Assembly: GCA_001508835.1 (NCBI GenBank)
Contig: LGFB01000012.1
Span: 1 to 12,842 of the forward strand
Source: a bacterium 42_11
GTDB lineage: Bacteria; Synergistota; GBS-1
Reading direction: 5' to 3'
DNA length: 12,842 nt
Shown: one piece after another, positions 6,991 to 12,842 of the stretch
How positions within the stretch are numbered: the first letter of the stretch is position 1
Layout: each line of letters opens with the position of its first letter
Program-made: the position numbers and the translations under genes
Notes under the pieces: generated by a model
The model's database searches: none
Seen by the model: only the letters and a program-made list of their open reading frames with translations
What the model was told of the DNA's origin: nothing

Positions 6991-8028
6991 CTATAGGGTG
7001 GGAGGAATGGAGCGCAAAACCTCTTTTAATATCTCGATAGAGAGGAGATACTCCTTTATATTTATATGCTCCCTTGGGGTATGGTCAAGGGAACTGTCAC
7101 CCGGACCATAAGCCACCGATGGACAACCCCAAACGGGAGCCAATAAGTTCATATCTGCAGTTCCACTTTTCATTTTATGTTTCGGCTTAAGGCCTTTGCT
7201 CCTTATAGCCCTGTTAAAGGCCGAAACCAACGGGTTATTTCTTTCGCACCTGTATGCCTTCGCTTTAAAGTGAGGCTTCCAGCCATCTCCTAAAATATTA
7301 AGAAGCTCATCGGGATCAATCCATAAAGGTAGCCTAAAAGATACTCCGAGATGAAGCCTCTCGGTTAATCCATCGCTCGTAGAAACTATTTCCCTTACCT
7401 TCATATCAACCCTATCTATGGGACTATCTTTTCCCTCATTTAATTTCTCCAAAATCTTACTTATCTCTTGAAGGCTCTTTAAGCCCTCTTCTATAGCTCC
7501 CTCATTTCCCGAAGCGGGATGGGATACATCGGACACGAAACTCTTCTTGATGAAGAGAGAACCTTTATATCCCAAAGTAACCCCATCAACACCGCTTGGC
7601 TCCCCTATTATAAGATAGGCGGGTGGCTTAGAAACCTTGTTTAAAAGGTGTAAAGCACCCGTTGAAAGCCCCTCTTCCTCAACAGCTCCCACAACCACAA
7701 GCTTTAAATCCTCTGGAAGAGAAACCTCGGACGCAGCGATAATGAAGGTAGCCAAGGGTCCCTTCGCATCCACACTTCCCCTACCAAAGAGTATATTTCC
7801 TTCGATACGAGGCTCTATCCATCCGGGAGCGGTATCCATATGCCCTACAAGATAGACCTCGGTATCACCTTTACCTCTAACAGCGACAAAATTGCCAACC
7901 TCATCTAAATAGGCATCGTCAAAGTTAAGCTTCCCAGAAACCTCAAGCAGAAACCTTCCTATCTCCTCTTCCTCTCCAGCAAAGCTCTTTATCCTAACCA
8001 TACCATAAAGAAGCTCAATTGGATCCAT
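6991..8028 (-). CDS. lysK: LysW-lysine (or LysW-ornithine) hydrolase, M20 metallopeptidase family
   Basis: The protein has 345 residues from ATG 8028, preceded at about 12 nt by GGGAGGG; a TTG at 8064 would give 12 extra, unconserved residues. M20/ArgE-DapE motifs are visible: GHMDTAPG (H63, D65), GRGSVDAKGPLA (D87), the acidic VEEEG (E117-E119), GEPSG (E143) and a C-terminal DHTPREHI carrying the last His ligand. LysK cleaves the isopeptide bond between the gamma-carboxyl of the LysW C-terminal Glu and the alpha-amino group of the product, releasing free lysine; in two-pathway organisms it also releases ornithine. It is the last gene of the operon, overlapping lysJ by 14 nt, and is followed by a terminator. 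The cluster makes LysK far more likely than ArgE or DapE. Confidence 0.93.
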   Translation of the reverse strand: MDPIELLYGMVRIKSFAGEEEEIGRFLLEVSGKLNFDDAYLDEVGNFVAVRGKGDTEVYLVGHMDTAPGWIEPRIEGNILFGRGSVDAKGPLATFIIAASEVSLPEDLKLVVVGAVEEEGLSTGALHLLNKVSKPPAYLIIGEPSGVDGVTLGYKGSLFIKKSFVSDVSHPASGNEGAIEEGLKSLQEISKILEKLNEGKDSPIDRVDMKVREIVSTSDGLTERLHLGVSFRLPLWIDPDELLNILGDGWKPHFKAKAYRCERNNPLVSAFNRAIRSKGLKPKHKMKSGTADMNLLAPVWGCPSVAYGPGDSSLDHTPREHINIKEYLLSIEILKEVLRSIPPTL

Positions 8029-9196
8029 TACCCGAAAGCACCCTCCCAACTTTATCCACAACAAATTTTATTTCATCCTCATTAATCACAAGAGGGGGTA
8101 AAAACCTCATCACGGTTGGCCCCGCCTGAAGAGCCAAAACTCCTTCATCAGCCAGAGCCTTAAGGTATGGAGCGCTTCTCTTTTTGAGCTCCACACCAAT
8201 CATTAAACCTAAACCTCTTACATCCCTGACAAGGGAGGAGTTTATACTTTTTAAGCCCTCCAAGAAGAGCTTGCCCAACTCTTCAGCCCTCTTATCGAGG
8301 GCATTCTCTCTCATAAATCTTACAGCCGCCCTTGCAGCAGCACAAGAAAGAGGATTTCCACCAAATGTGGAACCATGAGTTCTTGAAGGAATCTTACCCA
8401 AAGAATCCCTTAAGACAACAGCACCTATTGGAAGTCCCCCAGCCATCCCCTTCGCCAAGCAAACTATATCGGGAGAAAGCTCATACCTTTGGAAGGCAAA
8501 AAACCTTCCCGTTCTACAAAAACCAGTCTGTATCTCATCGGATATAAATAAAGCCCCCTTGCTCTTACAAACTTCTTGAGCAAACTTCAAATACTCCCCA
8601 CTCAAGGGGTAAACTCCTCCCTCTCCCTGAACAGGTTCAAATATAAACGCAGCCGTATCTTCGTCTATAACGCTCTCAAGCTCTTCCTTATTTTCAGGGT
8701 CCACATGCACAAATCCCGGGACCAGCGGCTCGAAGGGTTCCCTATATTTGGGATTCCATGTGGCGCTTAAGGCGCCAAAGGTCCTGCCGTGAAAGCCCCT
8801 CTTTAAAGCCACTATCTTTTTTCTACCCGTTAATATCCTCGCAAACTTTATAGCCGCTTCTACCGCCTCAGCTCCGCTATTACACAAAAACACGCTACCC
8901 ATATAATGGGGCATAACCTCAAGAAGCTCTTTATAAAGCAAGGCCCTCTCTTCATGATAAAAGGTCTCCGAACAAACCATTATCTTCTTAGCCTGCGCCT
9001 CTATGGCCTCGATAATATAAGGGTTAGAATGACCCACTATACAAACTCCATGTCCTCCAACGCAATCTATATACTCTCGGCCATTCTCATCCCAAACCTT
9101 TGCTCCCTCTCCTTTAACCAGCCTCAAGGGCACTTTGGGATATACGCCACTTCCATACCTCTCTTCCAACTCCATCAGGCTCAAAATTGCATTCAC
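8015..9196 (-). CDS. lysJ: LysW-aminoadipate semialdehyde (or glutamate semialdehyde) aminotransferase, class III PLP
   Basis: The 393-residue protein is a class III aminotransferase of the ArgD/LysJ group. Visible signs are the N-terminal SGVYPKVPL and DENGREYIDCVGGHG segments, NSGAEAVEAAIKFAR (phosphate-binding region, 106-120), GFHGRTFGALSAT, EPVQGEGG, SDEIQTGFCRTG with D220 for the PLP ring nitrogen, and LAKGMAGGLP with the Schiff-base lysine K249. The C-terminal LALQAGPTVMRFLPPL stretch is close to Thermus LysJ. It moves an amino group, normally from glutamate, to the semialdehyde carried on LysW. The GTG start at 9196 has a weak AGGGG about 5 nt upstream. ATG 9175 is the alternative, but its nearest SD is about 20 nt away. 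The start region overlaps lysZ by 62-83 nt in another frame. Confidence 0.94.
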   Translation of the reverse strand: MNAILSLMELEERYGSGVYPKVPLRLVKGEGAKVWDENGREYIDCVGGHGVCIVGHSNPYIIEAIEAQAKKIMVCSETFYHEERALLYKELLEVMPHYMGSVFLCNSGAEAVEAAIKFARILTGRKKIVALKRGFHGRTFGALSATWNPKYREPFEPLVPGFVHVDPENKEELESVIDEDTAAFIFEPVQGEGGVYPLSGEYLKFAQEVCKSKGALFISDEIQTGFCRTGRFFAFQRYELSPDIVCLAKGMAGGLPIGAVVLRDSLGKIPSRTHGSTFGGNPLSCAAARAAVRFMRENALDKRAEELGKLFLEGLKSINSSLVRDVRGLGLMIGVELKKRSAPYLKALADEGVLALQAGPTVMRFLPPLVINEDEIKFVVDKVGRVLSGNGSN

Positions 9197-10004
9197 TCCT
9201 TCCCCTGAAAATGGTTCCCTTACCCTGCAAAGCCGATATTATCGGACTATCATTGTATCCAGAGGCTATAATACCTCTCTCAACTCCTCCCCTTACGGCT
9301 TCAAACAGCGCCATCACCTTTTTCTTCATCCTGCCCTTAGCCACCCTTAAAATTTCTGCCTCCATATCGGGAAAAACATCTTCTATCAGGCTTTCGGGAT
9401 CCCTCAAATCCCTTAAAAGACCTGGAACATCAGAAAGAATAATCAGATCTTCACTCTTTAAACAAAGAGCTATTTTACTCGCTAAAGTATCCCCATCTAC
9501 ATTAAGCAGTTCCCCCTCAGAACTAAAGGCAACGGGAGCCACCACAGGCACAAAGCCCATATCCAAAAGCTGATTCAAGAAGGTTGCGTTTATGCTTCTT
9601 ATTTTCCCAGAGTAATCGTCCCTTATAAGCCTTATCTTACCTTCGGGGGTTACAGCTTTTATAACCTTCCTCTCGGCCTCCACTACCCTTCCATCAGCTC
9701 CGCTTAGCCCAATTGCCTGAACCCCCAAGCTTTGCAATTCAGCAACCAAGAACCTGTTTATCTTTCCAGCACACGCCATAACAAAGACCTCAAGAACCTC
9801 TTTTGTAGTCCTTCTACTCTCAATGCCGGAGGGAGAGATAACCTTCTCGACCTCTATTCCCAGTCTCCTTGAGAGCTCATTGGTTGCCTCTCCTCCGCCG
9901 TGAACCACGACTACCTTCTTGCCCATATCATAAAGCCTTTTTATATCAGCACACACGTTTCTAAAATTACCGTTAAGACTTCCTCCTATCTTTACGACAA
10001 TCAA
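9114..10004 (-). CDS. lysZ: LysW-aminoadipate (or LysW-glutamate) kinase, amino-acid kinase family
   Basis: This 296-residue protein starts at TTG 10004, preceded by GGGGGTGA, 13 nt after lysY. Amino-acid kinase signs are VKIGGSL (Lys5, phosphate-binding), VVVHGGGEATNELSRRLG (33-50), GLSGADG, the INATFLNQLL region, VNVD-type DGDTLASKIA and LSDVPGLL, and GRMKKKV near the C-terminal third. It phosphorylates the side carboxylate of the amino acid bound to LysW, the step ArgB performs on N-acetylglutamate. The conserved domain ends near GTIFRG at about residue 268. The last 28 residues are read in a different frame over the start of lysJ and look unconserved. A normal LysZ is about 265-270 residues long, so this tail is odd. 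Confidence 0.93.
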   Translation of the reverse strand: MIVVKIGGSLNGNFRNVCADIKRLYDMGKKVVVVHGGGEATNELSRRLGIEVEKVISPSGIESRRTTKEVLEVFVMACAGKINRFLVAELQSLGVQAIGLSGADGRVVEAERKVIKAVTPEGKIRLIRDDYSGKIRSINATFLNQLLDMGFVPVVAPVAFSSEGELLNVDGDTLASKIALCLKSEDLIILSDVPGLLRDLRDPESLIEDVFPDMEAEILRVAKGRMKKKVMALFEAVRGGVERGIIASGYNDSPIISALQGKGTIFRGRSECNFEPDGVGREVWKWRISQSALEAG

Positions 10005-10017
10005 GAGAGCTCACCCC

Positions 10018-11046
10018 CTAAACGGGATAAACAGGTGTTAGCCTTAATCCCATATCTTCTGGCAATCCCAAAGCCACATTCGCAGCCTGAACAGCACTAC
10101 CGGAAGCACCCTTAACTAAGTTATCAATGGCGCTCACCACCGTTAAAGTTCTTCCATCAGGATGAAGCTTAACGCCAATCATACAGAGATTGCTACCGGT
10201 AACCCACCTTGGATCGGGAAAGCGAAGGTGTTCCGGCTTGAAAGGACATAACTCAACGAAAGGCTCAGAAGAGTATCTATCTCTATAAATTCTCAATATC
10301 TCCTTTTCACTTAACGACTCCTTAAGCTCACATCTGATGACAGCCTGTATTCCCCTCACAAGCTCGACAGCCGTAATCCTTATCTCCCCGTTCACACCTG
10401 TCTCCTGAATAACCTCCGCAAGATGCCTGTGTTCATAGGTAGCGTAAATCCTTAAAGCCCTGCTCCTCTCCGGATGATGTCCTCCCTCTGAGGGTTTAGC
10501 TCCGCCCGCAGAGGACCCTACCCTTATATCAGCGTGAAAGGCATTCAATAAGTTCCGCTCCGTTAATGGAAGCAAAGCCAAATTTATAGCTGTAGCATTA
10601 CAACCTACACCTGAAATAAGCCTTGCCTCAGGTAGTTTTTCCCGATGAATCTCAGGTAAGCCATAAACCGATTCGCTAAGGAGCTCCGGAAAGGGATGCT
10701 CCCAAGAATACCACTTTCTATAATCCTCGGGATTTTTAAGCCTAAAGTTCGCGCTTAAATCAACCACCCTTTTACCCTTTTCGTATATCTCCTTTACAAG
10801 CTCCGCACCCTCACCATGCGAAAGAGCAACAAAGGCTATATCGAAATCCTCTTTTAAAGCATCTTCGTAACTCACAAAGCCACCTTTAAAGAACCCCCTT
10901 AAATGGGGATGATATCTCCAAATAGGCTCGCCTACCGCCCCCTGAGAGGCAACGGCTATAACTTCTATCCCCTCATGCTGGGATAAAATCCTTAAAAGTT
11001 CCCCTCCAGTATAGCCTCTACCACCAAAGACAACAGCCTTTTTCAC
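10018..11046 (-). CDS. lysY: LysW-aminoadipate (or LysW-glutamate) phosphate reductase, ArgC family
   Basis: The 342-residue protein begins at GTG 11046 with a strong GGAGG 7 nt upstream, inside the 3' end of the preceding ligase gene, which it overlaps by 4 nt. The N-terminal Rossmann motif is FGGRGYTGGELLRIL (7-21). VDLSANFRLK follows, then the catalytic Cys in SGVGCNATA (C149), and SSAGGAKPSEGG and HPERSRA. A His in YEHRH (205-209) probably completes the active site. The enzyme reduces the acyl phosphate on LysW to the semialdehyde using NADPH, with loss of phosphate. It is distinguished from ArgC by its place in the LysW cluster and by the KPSEGGHHPERSRA segment, which from memory is typical of LysY. 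It may serve both lysine and arginine. Confidence 0.93.
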   Translation of the reverse strand: MKKAVVFGGRGYTGGELLRILSQHEGIEVIAVASQGAVGEPIWRYHPHLRGFFKGGFVSYEDALKEDFDIAFVALSHGEGAELVKEIYEKGKRVVDLSANFRLKNPEDYRKWYSWEHPFPELLSESVYGLPEIHREKLPEARLISGVGCNATAINLALLPLTERNLLNAFHADIRVGSSAGGAKPSEGGHHPERSRALRIYATYEHRHLAEVIQETGVNGEIRITAVELVRGIQAVIRCELKESLSEKEILRIYRDRYSSEPFVELCPFKPEHLRFPDPRWVTGSNLCMIGVKLHPDGRTLTVVSAIDNLVKGASGSAVQAANVALGLPEDMGLRLTPVYPV

Positions 11047-11873
11047 GAAAGCACCTCCTCGATATAGTCAGCTATAAGTTCACCCACATCAATGCCAACA
11101 TCACGAGAAGACCTTGCAAATTCGGGAGTAGAATTAACCTCGTTAACCAAAAGCCCCTTTTCGCTCTCGAAAAGGTCCAACGCTATTATGTCTCCCCCAA
11201 CGATGGAAGCTACCCTTTCTGCTATATCGGCCAATTCTTTCGTAACGGGACAGGGGTAGGCCCTTGCTCCCCTTGCGGTGTTGGTTACCCAATGAGAAGA
11301 GCTTCTATAAACGGCATACCTGACCTTTCCCCCAATAACAAGCACCCTTATATCTCTTCCAGGCTTCTTAACATACTCCTGAATATAGAAGGCTTTTTGC
11401 TGAACCCTTCCCAAATTCCAGCGATAGGATATTACAGCCTCCGCTGCATCTCTATCGTTTACCTTTGCCACAAGCCTTCCCCAAGAGCCAGTAACAGGTT
11501 TTATAACCGCTGGATATCCAATCTCCTCAAGAGCCTCAAAAGCCCTTTCAGGGGTAAAGGCTAAATAGGTTCGGGGAACGGGAACGCCCTCTTTGGCCAA
11601 AAGGTCAGTGGTTAAAGCCTTATCGTTGCATATAGTCATCGTTCTAAAGGGATTTATAACCTTAACCCCTCTCTCTTCAAGCAAGAAAGATATATAAGCC
11701 GCCTGAGAAGCGCTTAATGTCCTGTTTATAGCCAATCTGGCTTCCGGCAGTCCATTTCCCAATTCCCAAAGAGTTCTGTTCCCCAAAACCTTCTCCACCT
11801 TTATCCCCCTTTTACTTAAGGCCTTATCAATTATCCTCTCTTCATCCCTCAGTATCGTATAAATTAAGAGCAC
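11043..11873 (-). CDS. Second LysX/ArgX-type ATP-grasp ligase, divergent specificity motif
   Basis: The 276-residue protein is taken from GTG 11873. It then begins LLIYTILRDEERI like other LysX proteins, has GGAAG 8 nt upstream, and clears lysW by 22 nt. The longer frame from ATG 11936 overlaps the lysW 3' end. ATP-grasp features are NDKALTTDLL (83-92), VIKPVTGSWGRLVAKV (123-138), FYIQEYVKKPGRDIRV (162-177), HWVTNTARG and the Mg-binding DLFE and VNEVN (D233, E245, N247). It resembles the neighbouring LysX closely, but the pair that sets LysX specificity reads Arg254-Ser255 in PEFARSS, not Asn-[Ser/Thr] or the Gly-Phe of archaeal ArgX. It should join an amino acid, perhaps glutamate, to the C-terminal Glu of LysW. 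Substrate assignment is inference. Confidence 0.85.
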   Translation of the reverse strand: MLLIYTILRDEERIIDKALSKRGIKVEKVLGNRTLWELGNGLPEARLAINRTLSASQAAYISFLLEERGVKVINPFRTMTICNDKALTTDLLAKEGVPVPRTYLAFTPERAFEALEEIGYPAVIKPVTGSWGRLVAKVNDRDAAEAVISYRWNLGRVQQKAFYIQEYVKKPGRDIRVLVIGGKVRYAVYRSSSHWVTNTARGARAYPCPVTKELADIAERVASIVGGDIIALDLFESEKGLLVNEVNSTPEFARSSRDVGIDVGELIADYIEEVLS

Positions 11874-11895
11874 TTTCTTATCTTCCGTCCCAAAG

Positions 11896-12066
11896 CTATT
11901 CCCCCCAATCCTCTTCAACCTCGGGAGCAATCTCAAGCTCCAAGGGATTCAAACTAACAACCTCAAGTTCAACCCCACAATCGGGGCATATTATTATCTC
12001 TCCCACCTCAGGATCCTCAAACTCCAAAATAGCATCACATTCAGGACAGCGAGATTTGATTAACAT
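11896..12066 (-). CDS. lysW: LysW amino-group carrier protein
   Basis: This is a 56-residue acidic protein starting at ATG 12066, preceded by GGGGGTG about 7 nt upstream. Two CxxC pairs, C7/C10 and C27/C30, form the zinc knuckle (RCPECDA and CPDCGV), and the protein ends in EDWGE, the defining LysW C-terminus. The gamma-carboxyl of the final Glu56 receives the amino group of alpha-aminoadipate (or glutamate), and the acidic body presents the bound intermediate to LysZ, LysY, LysJ and LysK, whose surfaces are basic in characterised systems. It sits between the two ATP-grasp ligase genes, 14 nt after one and 22 nt before the other. It is the only carrier gene in the window, so both ligases probably charge it. 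Confidence 0.96.
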   Translation of the reverse strand: MLIKSRCPECDAILEFEDPEVGEIIICPDCGVELEVVSLNPLELEIAPEVEEDWGE

Positions 12067-12080
12067 TTAATTCACCCCCA

Positions 12081-12842
12081 TTAAAGAAAGCTTTTAACAT
12101 ATCTTGCAATCTCCCCTGGAATGTCCACACCAGTAGGGGCAATGCTATTTCTAAACTCAGGGGAGTGATTTATCTCATTAACCAAAAGCTCCCCAGAGGG
12201 AGTCTCAAATATATCAATAGCTACAATCTCACCATCGACAACGGATGCAGCTTTTTCGGAAAGCTGAATAATCTCGGGAGTTAAAGGACAATTTTTCGCC
12301 TCTCCCCCCCTTGCCGTATTTGTTATCCAATGAGGAGATACTCTGTATATGGCCGCTAAGCACTTACGACCTATAACGAAGCTTCTGATATCCCTACCCG
12401 GCTTATTCACATACTCTTGGATGTAAAATATCTTCTGCAAGGTATTGCCCAATGTATACTTGTGCTCCAAAACAGCTTCCGCCGCATCCTTATCATTAAC
12501 CTTTGCCAAAAGCCTTCCCCAAGAACCATTAACAGGTTTAACAACTGCAGGATAGCCAACTCTTTCAATGGCTTCCAAGGCATTTTCAGGAGAAAAGGCA
12601 AGATAAGTGCGAGGAATAGGTATGTCGTTTTCCACTAAAAGAAGAGTCGTTAAAGCCTTATCCAGGCAGTTGGATATGGCCTTTGAAGAGCTAATTACCT
12701 TTATACCCTTACTTTCAAGGACCCGAGATATGTAAAAGGCATGAGAGGCAGAAATCACACGATTCAAAACCACCGCCGGCGGCTTGATGGGAAATTCCCC
12801 ATCTGCGAAGAGAGGAAGGATAACTTGATCTTCGTGAAGCAG
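12081..12842 (-). CDS. lysX: Alpha-aminoadipate-LysW ligase LysX, N-terminus beyond window edge
   Basis: The frame stays open to the right edge, showing 253 residues; about 25-30 N-terminal residues are missing compared with LysX proteins of about 280. An internal GTG at 12773 is not the start, because conserved sequence (LLHEDQV onward) continues upstream. ATP-grasp signs are [60 protein letters not shown] and [12 protein letters not shown]. The LysX specificity pair is Asn-Ser in EFRNS (12144-12149), followed by TGVDIPGEI, almost as in Thermus LysX. The enzyme uses ATP to join the alpha-amino group of alpha-aminoadipate to the gamma-carboxyl of the LysW C-terminal Glu. It lies 14 nt upstream of lysW. 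Confidence 0.93.
   Translation of the reverse strand: MLHEDQVILPLFADGEFPIKPPAVVLNRVISASHAFYISRVLESKGIKVISSSKAISNCLDKALTTLLLVENDIPIPRTYLAFSPENALEAIERVGYPAVVKPVNGSWGRLLAKVNDKDAAEAVLEHKYTLGNTLQKIFYIQEYVNKPGRDIRSFVIGRKCLAAIYRVSPHWITNTARGGEAKNCPLTPEIIQLSEKAASVVDGEIVAIDIFETPSGELLVNEINHSPEFRNSIAPTGVDIPGEIARYVKSFL

Noticed and set aside
8029..8064. TTG start for lysK
   Set aside because: It adds 12 residues deep inside lysJ; ATG 8028 has an SD and gives the normal M20 N-terminus.
11874..11936. N-terminal extension of the inner ligase from ATG 11936
   Set aside because: It overlaps the 3' end of lysW in another frame by 41 nt and adds 21 residues not seen at the start of LysX proteins; GTG 11873 gives the usual N-terminus and a normal length.
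10018..12842. Assignment of the cluster to classical ArgC/ArgB arginine synthesis or to RimK
   Set aside because: A LysW with an EDWGE end and LysX-type ligases are directly present, so the carrier-linked pathway fits better; RimK-type ligases do not occur in such a cluster.
1..12842. CRISPR arrays, tRNA or rRNA genes, insertion sequences, riboswitches
   Set aside because: I looked for regularly spaced repeats, cloverleaf-like segments, transposase motifs and a lysine riboswitch core and saw none; the promoter of the lys operon lies beyond the right edge.

Overview
This window comes from a bacterium, most likely an anaerobic thermophile. The signs are bacterial envelope genes, proteins rich in Lys and Glu, frequent AGA/AGG arginine codons, tightly packed operons and the LysW carrier route to lysine. 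The lineage cannot be fixed from the sequence. A Gly-Gly-Cys/transmembrane/basic C-terminal tail on the secreted protease recalls sorting tails of the Synergistota and some other phyla, but that is only a hint.

Layout. Positions 1-1557 (minus strand) hold the first codons of a nitroreductase, a creatininase-fold hydrolase resembling the inositol-catabolic enzyme IolN, and a small cupin. Two strong hairpin terminators separate them. Positions 1558-1803 are a divergent intergenic region. Positions 1804-4507 (plus strand) are a two-gene unit: a GspJ-like minor pseudopilin and a secreted multidomain C11 (clostripain-type) cysteine protease. Positions 4439-6921 (minus strand) are a two-gene unit for surface polysaccharide: a GT4 glycosyltransferase and a WbaP-type polyprenyl-phosphate sugar-1-phosphate transferase. 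The transferase overlaps the protease gene tail to tail by 69 nt.

Positions 6991-12842 (minus strand) are a compact amino-acid operon, in transcription order lysX (cut by the right edge), lysW, a second lysX/argX-type ligase, lysY, lysZ, lysJ, lysK. In this pathway an ATP-grasp ligase attaches an amino acid through its amino group to the C-terminal Glu of LysW. LysZ phosphorylates the side carboxylate, LysY reduces it to the semialdehyde, LysJ transaminates it and LysK releases the product. A hairpin terminator closes the operon.

The most interesting feature is the pair of ATP-grasp ligases flanking one LysW gene. The outer one carries the Asn-Ser pair typical of alpha-aminoadipate-specific LysX. 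The inner one has Arg-Ser at that position, matching neither the LysX Asn-[Ser/Thr] signature nor the Gly-Phe signature of archaeal ArgX. It may be a divergent glutamate ligase that makes this a dual lysine/arginine operon, or a ligase for another substrate.

A second pattern is that the first genes of two units (the pseudopilin and the GT4) both lack a Shine-Dalgarno sequence. Each has an extended -10 promoter (TGnTATAAT or TGnTAAAAT) 6-10 nt before the ATG, implying leaderless or nearly leaderless mRNAs. Most internal genes have recognisable SD sequences.
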